Of a DNA stretch of 64,000 bases, positions 24,923-33,820 are shown in pieces. Origin of the DNA: Sphingobacteriia bacterium. Lineage in GTDB: Bacteria; Bacteroidota; Bacteroidia; Chitinophagales; Chitinophagaceae. The notes beneath the pieces are model-generated. The model ran no database searches. It was not told the origin of the DNA and saw only the letters and a program-made list of their open reading frames with translations. The DNA lies in contig JAECQP010000001.1 in assembly GCA_015999745.1 (NCBI GenBank), positions 62,001 through 126,000 on the forward strand, written 5' to 3'. Position 1 is the first letter of the stretch, and each line of letters opens with the position of its first letter. The position numbers and the translations under genes are program-made.

Positions 24923-26647
24923 ATGAGCAAAAGAATAGTTGTTGACCCGATCACGAGAATCGAAGGTCACTTACGCATAGAAGCTGATATTGAAAACGGC
25001 AAAATTAAGGACGCTTATAGTAGTGGTACCATGGTGCGGCTACTGGAAGAAATTCTTCGCGGCAGAGATCCAAGAGATGCATGGGCATTTGTTGGAAGGG
25101 TTTGCGGAGTATGTACATCCATACATTCCGTTACCTCCGTCCGCGCAGTAGAAGATGCGCTGGATATCGTTGTTCCGCCCAATGCGGAACTGGTAAGAAA
25201 CCTGATGAACTGTGCGTTGTATATGCACGATCACGTGGTTCACTTTTACCACTTACACGCCATGGACTGGGTAGACGTGGTAAACGCCTTAAAAGCCGAC
25301 CCTAAAAAAACATCTGAACTGGCACAGAGTATCTCGAAGTGGCCCAAGAGTTCTCCGGGTTATTTTAGCGACCTGCAGGCAAGAATTAAAAAATTTGTAG
25401 ACAGCGGACAACTGGGTATTTTCTCCAATGGATATTGGGGTCATCCTGCTTACAAGCTTCCTGCAGAAGTGAACCTGATCGGATTAGCACACTACCTGGA
25501 AGCATTGGAGTGGCAAAAGGAAATTGTAAAGATCCAGGCCATCCTGGGTGGTAAAAACCCTCACCCCAACTACCTGGTGGGTGGCATGGCCTGTGCGGTG
25601 AGTATTGATGATGTAAGTGGTCTGAATGCTGAGCGCCTGGCCTATATAGGTCAGTTATTGAAAGATGGTAAGCAGTTTATAGAGCAGGTATATATTCCGG
25701 ATCTGATGACGGTGGCTTCCTTCTATAAAGACTGGGGGGCTATTGGCGGTGGACTGGGTAATTACCTGGTTTACGGAGATATGCCTACCAATGGATACAG
25801 AGATGCATCCAGTTTCAAATTCCCTTCCGGCGCCATCCTGAACAAGGATGTTACCAAAGTATACGAAGTGGATCTGAAAAAAGAAGACGAGGTACAGGAA
25901 TTCATCACGAGGTCCTGGTATGAATACAAGGAAGGAGACGCTAAAGGTTTGCATCCCTGGAAAGGAGAAAGCAAGATCAACTATACAGGCCCTAAACCCC
26001 CGTTTGAACACCTGAAAACAGATGAAAAGTACAGTTACCTTAAAACACCAAGATGGAAGGGCAATGCAATGGAAGTAGGACCATTGGCGAGGGTACTGGT
26101 AGGATATGCAAAAGGAAGGGAAGACTTTAAAGAAGTGGTAGATAAGGCATTGAAAGACCTGAATGTTCCTATTGCAGCCTTGTTCTCTACTTTGGGAAGG
26201 ACTGCCGCCCGGGGCCTGGAATGTGTACTGGCTGCACAGTGGGGTCAGGAGTTCTTCGATCAGCTTGTATCGAATATTAAGAATGGTGATACAAGAATGG
26301 CAGACTCCAGCAAATTCGATCCTTCTACATGGCCCAAAACAGCCCTGGGTGTAGGGCACGCTGAAGCGCCAAGAGGTGCACTGGCACACTGGATCAATAT
26401 TGAGGATGAGAAAATAGCCAATTACCAACTGGTGGTTCCAACAACCTGGAATGCATCTCCCAGGGATGGTAAAGGTCAGATGTCTGCCTACGAGGCAGCA
26501 TTGATCGATACCCCGGTTGCTGATGAAAAACAGCCACTGGAAATTCTGAGAACCATTCACAGCTTTGATCCATGCATGGCTTGCAGTGTTCACCTGTACG
26601 ACGAAAACGGAACAACCATCAGCAGAATCAGTGTTGTAGGAGACTAA
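24923..26647 (+). CDS. hyaB: Membrane-bound [NiFe] hydrogenase large (catalytic) subunit
   Basis: A 574-residue catalytic subunit. The N-terminal nickel site is GRVCGVCTSIH (Cys61, Cys64) and the C-terminal site is DPCMACSVH (Cys551, Cys554, His557). RVCGVC has Val where most members have Ile, a conservative change. The 17 residues after His557 form the extension that the maturation protease should remove once nickel is inserted. The opening VDPITRIEGHLRIE is the standard start of group 1 enzymes. It lies 26 bases after the small-subunit gene and is exported with it by the Tat system. A 403-codon antisense frame across this gene is a shadow. Confidence 0.96.
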   Translation: MSKRIVVDPITRIEGHLRIEADIENGKIKDAYSSGTMVRLLEEILRGRDPRDAWAFVGRVCGVCTSIHSVTSVRAVEDALDIVVPPNAELVRNLMNCALYMHDHVVHFYHLHAMDWVDVVNALKADPKKTSELAQSISKWPKSSPGYFSDLQARIKKFVDSGQLGIFSNGYWGHPAYKLPAEVNLIGLAHYLEALEWQKEIVKIQAILGGKNPHPNYLVGGMACAVSIDDVSGLNAERLAYIGQLLKDGKQFIEQVYIPDLMTVASFYKDWGAIGGGLGNYLVYGDMPTNGYRDASSFKFPSGAILNKDVTKVYEVDLKKEDEVQEFITRSWYEYKEGDAKGLHPWKGESKINYTGPKPPFEHLKTDEKYSYLKTPRWKGNAMEVGPLARVLVGYAKGREDFKEVVDKALKDLNVPIAALFSTLGRTAARGLECVLAAQWGQEFFDQLVSNIKNGDTRMADSSKFDPSTWPKTALGVGHAEAPRGALAHWINIEDEKIANYQLVVPTTWNASPRDGKGQMSAYEAALIDTPVADEKQPLEILRTIHSFDPCMACSVHLYDENGTTISRISVVGD

Positions 26648-26665
26648 AACCTTTAAATCAATTTT

Positions 26666-27409
26666 ATGGCAAATAAATATTTGCATATTCACAGGCTTCG
26701 CAGAGTGTATGTGTGGGAGTTGCCGGTAAGATTTTACCACTGGCTCAATGCCGGCGTAATCATCGTACTGATTGTAACGGGATTTTTTATCTCCAATCCG
26801 CTGGCACTCATGAGTAACCGGGAAGCTGCCAATCAATATACAATGGGATGGTTCCGCTATATTCACTTTATAGCGGCCTACCTGTTCTTCTTTAATTTTT
26901 TATTCCGTATCTATTGGGGGTTTGTGGGGAACAAGTACGCAAACTGGAGGCAGTTCATCCCGGTTTCCAAAAGGTTTATCAAGGAGATGTGGACTGTATT
27001 CAAGATCGACATCCTGATGCTTAAAAAGAATGGACAGCAACAGGACCATTTAAGCGTAGGGCACAATGCAATGGCGGGTTTCATTTATTTTCTGACCTTT
27101 CTTGTGTTCCTGGTACAGTGTTTAACCGGTTTTGGACTGTATGCATCAATGTCTGACTGGTGGTTACCAAAAATGTTTGCATGGTTCCCTGCAATGCTCG
27201 GTGGCGACATTGTAACCAGGCAGATTCACCACTGGGCAATGTGGTTCTTTATTCTCTTTGCGGTGGTACACGTTTACCTGGTATTCTACCACGATTATGT
27301 GGAAGGAAGGGGGGAGGTCAGCAGCATGGGGGGAGGATGGAAATTCATTGAGGAAGATGTGTTTGAAAAAGACAAGCATATGACCCCTAATCCCGAAAAA
27401 ACTAAATAA
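26666..27409 (+). CDS. hyaC: Hydrogenase cytochrome b subunit (HyaC-like)
   Basis: A 247-residue di-haem cytochrome b of the Ni/Fe-hydrogenase b-type family with about four membrane helices. The start (RRVYVWELPVRFYHWLNAG) has the first-helix haem histidine in YHWLN. Further candidate ligands are the His in YIHFIAAYLFF and in IHHWAMWFFILFAVVHVYL. It anchors the hydrogenase on the periplasmic face of the inner membrane and passes electrons to quinone. It is 18 bases after the large subunit and ends 6 bases before the protease ATG. The gene symbol is by analogy with E. coli Hyd-1. Confidence 0.92.
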   Translation: MANKYLHIHRLRRVYVWELPVRFYHWLNAGVIIVLIVTGFFISNPLALMSNREAANQYTMGWFRYIHFIAAYLFFFNFLFRIYWGFVGNKYANWRQFIPVSKRFIKEMWTVFKIDILMLKKNGQQQDHLSVGHNAMAGFIYFLTFLVFLVQCLTGFGLYASMSDWWLPKMFAWFPAMLGGDIVTRQIHHWAMWFFILFAVVHVYLVFYHDYVEGRGEVSSMGGGWKFIEEDVFEKDKHMTPNPEKTK

Positions 27410-27415
27410 TTGAAC

Positions 27416-27898
27416 ATGATTGGCAATACAGGCACACTGGTGATGGGTATTGGTAACTATTTAATGGGAGACGAAGGTATTGGTATACATGTTGCCAATC
27501 GCCTGGAGAAATCTATGCTGCTTCCTGAGGGGGTCAGTGTATTGGATGGAGGAACCGGTGGCTTTCATTTGCTGGAATATTTTGAACGCTACGATCATAT
27601 TATTCTGATAGATGCCACATTGGATAGTCATGTTACGGGTACCATCCGCAAGATCAAACCGAGATTTGCAACCGATTTCCCTCCAGCCATGAGCACACAC
27701 GATATCGGGTTGAAAGACCTGGTAAGCGCCCTCCAGATCCTGGGGAAAATGCCGGAAATCGATTTATTTGTAGTAAGTATAGCAACCATTCAGCAACAGG
27801 GAATTGAGTTAACACCTGAAATAGAGGCGGTTGTTCCAAATGTCATTGACGAAATTTTAACCCTTTTAGCAGAAAAAGAGGCCATTTTAGCCATTTAA
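27416..27898 (+). CDS. hyaD: Hydrogenase maturation endopeptidase (HyaD/HybD-like)
   Basis: A 160-residue protease of family M52 that clips the C-terminal extension of the nickel-loaded large subunit. Family motifs: VMGIGNYLMGDEGIGIH at the N-terminus (the Glu that binds nickel is in GDEGIG), LDGGTGGFHLLEY, and IDATLDS with the second acidic ligand; a His in MSTHDIGL is the third. I chose ATG 27416 rather than the TTG at 27410 that overlaps the preceding stop. It is last in the structural operon and is followed by a clear terminator at 27921-27962. There is no HyaE, HyaF or HypX-like gene next to it. Confidence 0.93.
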   Translation: MIGNTGTLVMGIGNYLMGDEGIGIHVANRLEKSMLLPEGVSVLDGGTGGFHLLEYFERYDHIILIDATLDSHVTGTIRKIKPRFATDFPPAMSTHDIGLKDLVSALQILGKMPEIDLFVVSIATIQQQGIELTPEIEAVVPNVIDEILTLLAEKEAILAI

Positions 27899-27920
27899 GC
27901 GATTTATATTATACTAATAT

Positions 27921-27962
27921 GCCATTTAGCCCGCCAAAAAGCGGGCATTTGGCTTTTTTTTA
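27921..27962 (+). terminator. Rho-independent terminator of the hydrogenase operon
   Basis: A GCCCGC / GCGGGC stem with a CAAAAA-type loop, extended by an outer GCC/GGC pairing across a small internal loop, is followed directly by a run of eight T. It lies 23 bases after the maturation protease stop and separates the hydrogenase genes from the efflux operon. Confidence 0.88.
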
Positions 27963-27987
27963 AGGGATTAAAAAAAGCTTAAAACAT

Positions 27988-27995
27988 TATATTTG
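27988..27995 (+). promoter_or_regulatory. Candidate -7 promoter element for the RND efflux operon
   Basis: TATATTTG matches TAnnTTTG exactly, just after the terminator and 24 bases before the adaptor gene. A good Shine-Dalgarno-like GGAGG follows just before the start codon. No clear -33 TTTG is visible at the usual distance. Confidence 0.5.
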
Positions 27996-28018
27996 TTCTT
28001 CAACCTAAAATTGGAGGC

Positions 28019-29167
28019 ATGCATATAACGCTACTTAAACCCACTCACCTACTGATTGTTGCTACCGCTGTACTGTTTCTGTTTTCCTGTTCTGCCAGGC
28101 GTGGAAAAGAGGAATCCGCTTCGGTACCGGAATTACCGGTGATTGAGGTTGTAGTAAAAGATACCACCCTGAACAGTGAATATGTTTCGGATATTCAGGC
28201 GTTGAAGAACGTAGAAATCAGGGCCCGTGTGGGCGGTTTTCTGGAAAAGATTTTTGTAGATGAGGGGAATGAGGTTAAAAAGGGCCAGCCGCTTTTTCAG
28301 CTAAATGATCAGGAATTGAAGACTGAAGTAGCCAGGGCCAAGGCCAATGTGTCCAGTGCCATGGCTGATGCAAAAGCAGCCGAGCTGGAAGTAGACAGAA
28401 CCCGTATCCTCGTTGAGAAAAACATCATTTCTAAAACAGAATATGAACTGGCGTCTGCAAAATTAAAAGCGGCCAAAGCCAAAATTGAAGAAGCGCTCAC
28501 TACGCAGAAAAGCGCTGAAACAAAGCTCTCTTATACCTATATCAGCGCTCCTTTTGACGGAATCATCGATCGTATTCCTTTAAAAATAGGCAGCCTGATT
28601 GATCCGGGCGCCTTATTAACAACGATCTCTGATATCAACCAGATCTATGCTTATTTCCATATTTCAGAGAACGAATACCTGCGTTTTAAAAAATCACTGA
28701 CAAAAGGACCGCAGGAAAACAAACCGCTTCAACTGATACTGGCAGACGGATCAGAATATGCTTACCCTGGAAAGATTGAAACCATTGATGGCGAATTCAA
28801 CGACAATACCGGCGCCATCGCGTTTCGGGCAAGGTTCCCCAACCCTAATAAGCTTCTTAAACACGGTGCAACCGGTAAGGTGCGCCTTACCAGTGCGGTA
28901 GAAAACGCGATCCTGATTCCACAGCGATCTACTTTCGAAATCCAGGATAAAAACTATGTATTTGTGGTAGATGGCAAGAACAAAGTAACCATGAGAGCCT
29001 TCCGGCCGGGTCAGCGCGTAGCCCAATTTTACATTGTTGAACAGGGATTAAAACCCGGGGAAAAGTTTGTATATGAAGGTATGCAAAGCATCCGCCAGGG
29101 CGATATGATTACCCCGCGGTTCCTGAATACAGACAGTCTCATGAAAACGGCCATTGAACAGTATTAA
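28019..29167 (+). CDS. RND efflux periplasmic adaptor (membrane fusion protein), lipoprotein
   Basis: A 382-residue adaptor of the AcrA/MexA type. The leader ends FLFSCS, a lipobox (Cys near residue 24), so it would be anchored in the inner membrane. Then come the split lipoyl domain (EIRARVGGFLEKIFVDEGNE, about 65-84, and YTYISAPFDGIIDRIPLKIG, about 171-190), a coiled-coil hairpin rich in Ala, Lys and Glu (about 95-165), and beta-barrel and membrane-proximal domains. It links the inner-membrane pump and the outer-membrane channel encoded by the next two genes. It is preceded by a GGAGG ribosome-binding site, uncommon among Bacteroidota. Confidence 0.92.
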   Translation: MHITLLKPTHLLIVATAVLFLFSCSARRGKEESASVPELPVIEVVVKDTTLNSEYVSDIQALKNVEIRARVGGFLEKIFVDEGNEVKKGQPLFQLNDQELKTEVARAKANVSSAMADAKAAELEVDRTRILVEKNIISKTEYELASAKLKAAKAKIEEALTTQKSAETKLSYTYISAPFDGIIDRIPLKIGSLIDPGALLTTISDINQIYAYFHISENEYLRFKKSLTKGPQENKPLQLILADGSEYAYPGKIETIDGEFNDNTGAIAFRARFPNPNKLLKHGATGKVRLTSAVENAILIPQRSTFEIQDKNYVFVVDGKNKVTMRAFRPGQRVAQFYIVEQGLKPGEKFVYEGMQSIRQGDMITPRFLNTDSLMKTAIEQY

Positions 29168-29176
29168 TTCATTTTT

Positions 29177-32100
29177 ATGCTAGAAACCTTTATCAGACGA
29201 CCGGTCTTATCGCTGGTTATCTCCATCATTATTACATTACTGGGAGTGCTGGCCCTGTTTACATTGCCGATTACCCAGTTTCCCGATATCGTTCCTCCCT
29301 CTGTTACTGTAACCGCTAAATATACGGGCGCCAATGCCGAAGTACTGGCAAAAGCGGTGGCAACACCGCTGGAACGCGCCATCAATGGCGTGCCGGGTAT
29401 GACTTATATGTCGTCTGTTTCCAGTAACAACGGGGTTACCCTGATTACCATTGCATTTAAAGTAGGAACAGATCCCGACCTGGCTGCGGTAAACGTACAG
29501 AACCGGGTTACCACCGTGCTGGACGAATTACCCGAAGAGGTGATTAAAGCCGGGGTGACGACAGAAAAAGATGTAAACAGCATGCTGTTGTACCTCAATG
29601 TAATGAGTGAGGATAGTGCAGCAGATGAACAATTCATTTACAACTTTGCGGATATCAATATTCTGCAGGAGCTGAAAAGAATTGACGGGGTTGGTTTTGC
29701 AGAGATCATGGGGCAAAAAGAGTACTCCATGCGTGTATGGCTGAAGCCCGACAGGATGCTGGCCTATAATGTTTCTGCACAGGATGTGGTAACAGCATTG
29801 CGAAACCAGAACGTAGAAGCCGCTCCCGGTAAAACCGGGGAAAGTTCCGGAAGAAGCCCGCAATCCCTCCAGTACATTCTTCGTTACACCGGAAAATTTG
29901 CGGATCCTGACCAATATAAAAATGTAGTAATCCGTGCGGAAAATAATGGCTCCATTCTGTACCTGAAAGACATTGCCGATATTGAACTGGGTGCCATGAG
30001 CTATAGCATGGTGTCCAAAACAGATGGAAGGCCATCGGCGTCCATCATGCTGAAACAACGCCCGGGTTCCAATGCAAAAGAAGTGATCGAAAAAGTGAAA
30101 GCCAGGATGGCTGAGCTCAAGGAAACCTCTTTTCCTCCGGGAATGGTATACAATTTTGCCTATGACGTATCCCGCTTCCTGGATGCATCCATTCATGAAG
30201 TAGTGAAGACCCTGATTGAAGCGTTGATACTGGTATTTATTATTGTATTCATCTTCCTGCAGGATTTCCGTTCCACCTTAATTCCCGCCCTTGCCGTACC
30301 TGTTGCCCTGGTGGGAACCCTGGCCTTTATGCAGGTCATGGGCTTCTCCATTAACCTGCTGACCCTGTTTGCGCTGGTACTGGCCATTGGTATTGTAGTA
30401 GACAATGCCATTGTAGTGGTGGAAGCCGTCCATGTAAAAATGGCGGAGCAGCATCTCTCGGCCATGGATGCCACCGTGGCTGCCATGAAAGAGATTAGCG
30501 GGGCGATTGTGGCCATTACGCTGGTGATGTCCGCTGTATTTATTCCCGTAGCATTCCTTTCCGGATCTGCAGGCGTATTCTACAGACAGTTTTCTCTTAC
30601 ATTGGCCGTATCTATTGTAATATCCGGTGTTAACGCACTGACACTTACCCCGGCCTTATGTGCATTGATGATTAAACATACCCATCAGGAGAAGAGTAAG
30701 GGTCTGCTGGGCAAATTCTTCAACGGATTTAACAACGGTTATGCAAAAACCGAAAACAAGTACATGAAACTGGTAAGCTGGATCGCCGGAAGAAAAGCAA
30801 TCACCATGGGATTACTGGTGGCCTTCTTTATTGGTACAGTTGGCATAAGCAGTATATTACCCGGCGGTTTTATTCCCACCGAGGATCAGGGTATTATTTA
30901 TGTAAATGTGTCTGCACCGGCCGGCGCTACGGTTGAAAGAACAGAAAAAGTATTAATGGAACTGGAAAAATCCATCAAGACCATTCCATCTGTAGAAAAC
31001 CTGACTACGCTTTCCGGTTATAGCTTAATTACCGAAGCAGCCGGAGCCTCCTTTGGCATGATGATGATTAACCTGAAGCCATGGGATGAGCGGAAAGAAA
31101 CAGTGAGTGAACTGATCCCGATGCTCCGGGAAAAAACAAAGCATATCACCGATGCCGCCATAGAATTCATGCCACCGCCAACGGTTCCCGGATTTGGAAA
31201 TACCAGTGGTTTTGAACTTCGGGTGATTGATAAAACAGGTTCCGGCGATTTGCAGAAAACGGCAGCGGTCACCAACAACCTGATCAATGAAATTGAAAAA
31301 GGCGGAGTGGTTGGATCGGCCTATACCAGCTTTGATCCCAATTTCCCGCAGTACATGATCCATATTGATTATGATATGGCTGCAAAAAAAGGGGTGACTG
31401 TAGAAAATGCCATGAGTGATCTGCAAACAATGATCGGAAGTTTTTATGCTACCAATTTCATCCGATTTGGACAGATGTATAAAGTGATGGTACAGGCCTA
31501 TCCCAATTACAGGGGTAAACCAAGCGATCTCCTGAGCCTATATGTTAAAAATGACCGGGGGGAAATGGTGTCTTACTCAACGTTCTGTCGCCTGGAAAGA
31601 GTATATGGACCGGAACAACTGACCAGGTACAATATGTATACCTCTGCCATGGTAAATGGTGACGCAGCCCGGGGTTTCAGCTCTGGTGAAGCTATTCAGT
31701 CCGTCGAAAAAATTGCGAAAGAAAAACTACCCAGGGGTTATAGTTATGAATGGTCCGGAATTACCCGCGACCAGGTACAATCCGGCGATCAGGCAGCAAC
31801 TATTTTTATAATTTGCCTGATTTTCGTTTACCTGATTCTTTCTGCACAGTATGAAAGTTTTATCATGCCTTTTGCGGTGATTCTTTCCATTCCAACGGGT
31901 ATTTTTGGCGCTTTCCTGGCACTGAAAGTACTGGGGCTGGAAAATAATATTTATGCACAGGTAGCGCTTGTAATGCTGATCGGATTATTGGGCAAGAACG
32001 CCATCCTGATTGTGGAATTTGCCATGCTCCGGCGCGCGCAGGGTTTCAGCATTTTTGAGGCTGCCAGGGAAGGTGCGGTATCCAGGTTACGTCCAATCCT

Positions 32101-32350
32101 AATGACCTCCTTTGCATTCATTGCAGGCCTAATTCCTCTGTGTATTGCATCAGGTGCCGGCGCAATCGGTAACCGTTCCATCGGAACCGCTTCAGCAGGC
32201 GGCATGTTCTTCGGAACTGTTTTTGGGGTAATCATCATCCCTGGTCTCTATGTGATTTTTGCCGGTATTGCTGAATTTTTCAATCGTAAGAAACCAGTGG
32301 CTGCGGCTGTACATATCAGCGAGCATCCCGAAGAATTTTCAGACAGATAG
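29177..32350 (+). CDS. RND-family multidrug efflux transporter (HAE1, AcrB-like)
   Basis: A 1057-residue inner-membrane proton antiporter with the AcrB layout: an N-terminal helix (MLETFIRRPVLSLVISII), two large periplasmic loops, and twelve helices. The hydrophobe/amphiphile (HAE1) family is clear from FLQDFRSTLIPALAVPVALVG and GSFYATNFIRFGQMYKV rather than heavy-metal CzcA signatures. In helix 4 the proton-relay pair Asp407-Asp408 of AcrB appears as D409-N410 (IVVDNAIVVVE): the first Asp is kept, the second is Asn. It lies 9 bases after the adaptor and 11 before the channel, forming one tripartite pump operon. Substrates are not predictable. Confidence 0.93.
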   Translation: MLETFIRRPVLSLVISIIITLLGVLALFTLPITQFPDIVPPSVTVTAKYTGANAEVLAKAVATPLERAINGVPGMTYMSSVSSNNGVTLITIAFKVGTDPDLAAVNVQNRVTTVLDELPEEVIKAGVTTEKDVNSMLLYLNVMSEDSAADEQFIYNFADINILQELKRIDGVGFAEIMGQKEYSMRVWLKPDRMLAYNVSAQDVVTALRNQNVEAAPGKTGESSGRSPQSLQYILRYTGKFADPDQYKNVVIRAENNGSILYLKDIADIELGAMSYSMVSKTDGRPSASIMLKQRPGSNAKEVIEKVKARMAELKETSFPPGMVYNFAYDVSRFLDASIHEVVKTLIEALILVFIIVFIFLQDFRSTLIPALAVPVALVGTLAFMQVMGFSINLLTLFALVLAIGIVVDNAIVVVEAVHVKMAEQHLSAMDATVAAMKEISGAIVAITLVMSAVFIPVAFLSGSAGVFYRQFSLTLAVSIVISGVNALTLTPALCALMIKHTHQEKSKGLLGKFFNGFNNGYAKTENKYMKLVSWIAGRKAITMGLLVAFFIGTVGISSILPGGFIPTEDQGIIYVNVSAPAGATVERTEKVLMELEKSIKTIPSVENLTTLSGYSLITEAAGASFGMMMINLKPWDERKETVSELIPMLREKTKHITDAAIEFMPPPTVPGFGNTSGFELRVIDKTGSGDLQKTAAVTNNLINEIEKGGVVGSAYTSFDPNFPQYMIHIDYDMAAKKGVTVENAMSDLQTMIGSFYATNFIRFGQMYKVMVQAYPNYRGKPSDLLSLYVKNDRGEMVSYSTFCRLERVYGPEQLTRYNMYTSAMVNGDAARGFSSGEAIQSVEKIAKEKLPRGYSYEWSGITRDQVQSGDQAATIFIICLIFVYLILSAQYESFIMPFAVILSIPTGIFGAFLALKVLGLENNIYAQVALVMLIGLLGKNAILIVEFAMLRRAQGFSIFEAAREGAVSRLRPILMTSFAFIAGLIPLCIASGAGAIGNRSIGTASAGGMFFGTVFGVIIIPGLYVIFAGIAEFFNRKKPVAAAVHISEHPEEFSDR

Positions 32351-32361
32351 AAGCAATTACT

Positions 32362-33804
32362 ATGAAAAAAATAAATGCATATTCTTTTTTATTATTCTAT
32401 TGTATAGTTATCCTGTACAGTTGCAGTATACCTGCAAAAACAACCAGTCCTGTACTACAGGAAATGCCTGAGAACTACGGTTCTCCCGGAAAGGATAGCC
32501 TGAATATGGCATCCATTTCGAGGGAATTGTTTTTCCATGATGAAACATTGTTGGGTTTAATAGATACAGCGTTAAAGAATAACCCCGATCTGCAGATAGT
32601 ACTGCAGCGGGTAGCTGCATCAAGGGCCTACCTGACTATGGGCAGGGGTTTAACCAGGCCCTCACTGGATGCCGTTGTGTCTGCAGGGGTAGACAAGTTT
32701 GGGGATTATACCATGAATGGATTGGGTAATTATGATATGAATCTCTCCCCCAATATCAACAAAGACCAGCGGATTCCGTTGAACATGCCAGATATGTTCC
32801 TGGGATTCAGAAGCAGTTGGGAAGCAGATATATGGGGTAAACTGTCTGACAAGAAAAAAGCAGCTTATGCACGTTACCTTTCCTCCGAAAAAGGGAGGCT
32901 GTGGACTACTACTCAACTGGTAGCGCATGTTGCATCATTGTATTACGAATTATTGGCCCTGGATAAAGAAGAAGAGATTATTCTTAACAATATTGAACTG
33001 CAGGAAAATGCATTACAGGTGGTCATTGCGCAGAAAGCGGGAGGAAGAGCCACAGAGCTGGCGGTACAACAATTCAATGCACAGTTACTGGGAACAAAAA
33101 GTTTTCTGCATGTGATCCGGCAATCCATTGTGGAAACAGAAAACGCCCTGAGTGCCTTAACCGGGAAATTCAACCAGCAGATCAAAAGACACAACAAAAT
33201 TGTGGAATTGGAATTGCCAACCATTGTAAATACAGGAGTGCCTACCCAATTATTGATCAACCGTCCGGATATTCAGGAAGCAGAATTACTGTTAACTGCT
33301 GCCGGAGCGGAACTGGAAGCCAGCAGAAAAGCTTTTCTGCCCTCATTAAACATCACTGCATACACAGCATTAAACTCCTTTAACCCCCAATTTTTAGTAT
33401 CCCCAAAATCGCTTGCCTACGGAATTCTCGGGGGGTTGGTTACTCCGGTGCTAAGCAAAAACATGCTCAAAGGAAACTATGAGCTTGCAACAGCAGCCCA
33501 ATCGGAAGCGTTTTATCAATACCAAAAAAATATCCTGAATGCCTACCAGGAAGTACAAACGCAATTAAAAGGGATAGAACATTATAAACAGATTTACGTC
33601 CTGAAAAGCGAGGAAACCAAAAGCCTGCAGGCAGCAGTAAGCACTTCAAAAGAATTGTACCGTACCGGCTATGCTTCTTACCTGGAGGTCATCACGGCAC
33701 AAAGAGGTGTACTGGATGCTGAACTGGAATCTATTAAGAGCAAAAGAACCGTATTCATTCGCCTGATCGATTTATACAGAGCTTTGGGAGGGGGCTGGAA
33801 TTAA
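32362..33804 (+). CDS. Outer-membrane efflux channel, TolC/NodT family lipoprotein
   Basis: A 480-residue channel protein. The signal ends ILYSCS, a lipobox (Cys near 21), as in OprM-type channels. Two homologous outer-membrane-efflux repeats form the alpha-helical barrel; LLINRPDIQEAELLLTAAGAEL (about 290-311) is the conserved second-repeat start, and QLVAHVASLYYELLALDKEEE matches the first. It completes the pump with the adaptor and transporter. The convergent regulator gene ends 16 bases downstream. Confidence 0.92.
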   Translation: MKKINAYSFLLFYCIVILYSCSIPAKTTSPVLQEMPENYGSPGKDSLNMASISRELFFHDETLLGLIDTALKNNPDLQIVLQRVAASRAYLTMGRGLTRPSLDAVVSAGVDKFGDYTMNGLGNYDMNLSPNINKDQRIPLNMPDMFLGFRSSWEADIWGKLSDKKKAAYARYLSSEKGRLWTTTQLVAHVASLYYELLALDKEEEIILNNIELQENALQVVIAQKAGGRATELAVQQFNAQLLGTKSFLHVIRQSIVETENALSALTGKFNQQIKRHNKIVELELPTIVNTGVPTQLLINRPDIQEAELLLTAAGAELEASRKAFLPSLNITAYTALNSFNPQFLVSPKSLAYGILGGLVTPVLSKNMLKGNYELATAAQSEAFYQYQKNILNAYQEVQTQLKGIEHYKQIYVLKSEETKSLQAAVSTSKELYRTGYASYLEVITAQRGVLDAELESIKSKRTVFIRLIDLYRALGGGWN

Positions 33805-33820
33805 CCCCTCCCAGGCCTGA

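Noticed and set aside
25655..26866. 403-codon antisense frame over the hydrogenase large subunit
   Set aside because: It lies opposite a clearly conserved gene, has Cys/His/Phe-rich composition typical of shadow frames, and has no homology or start signal.
29177..32350. RND pump as a nickel/cobalt (CzcA-type) efflux system linked to the hydrogenase
   Set aside because: Sequence motifs are of the HAE1 drug-efflux type, and a terminator plus a separate promoter divide it from the hydrogenase operon.
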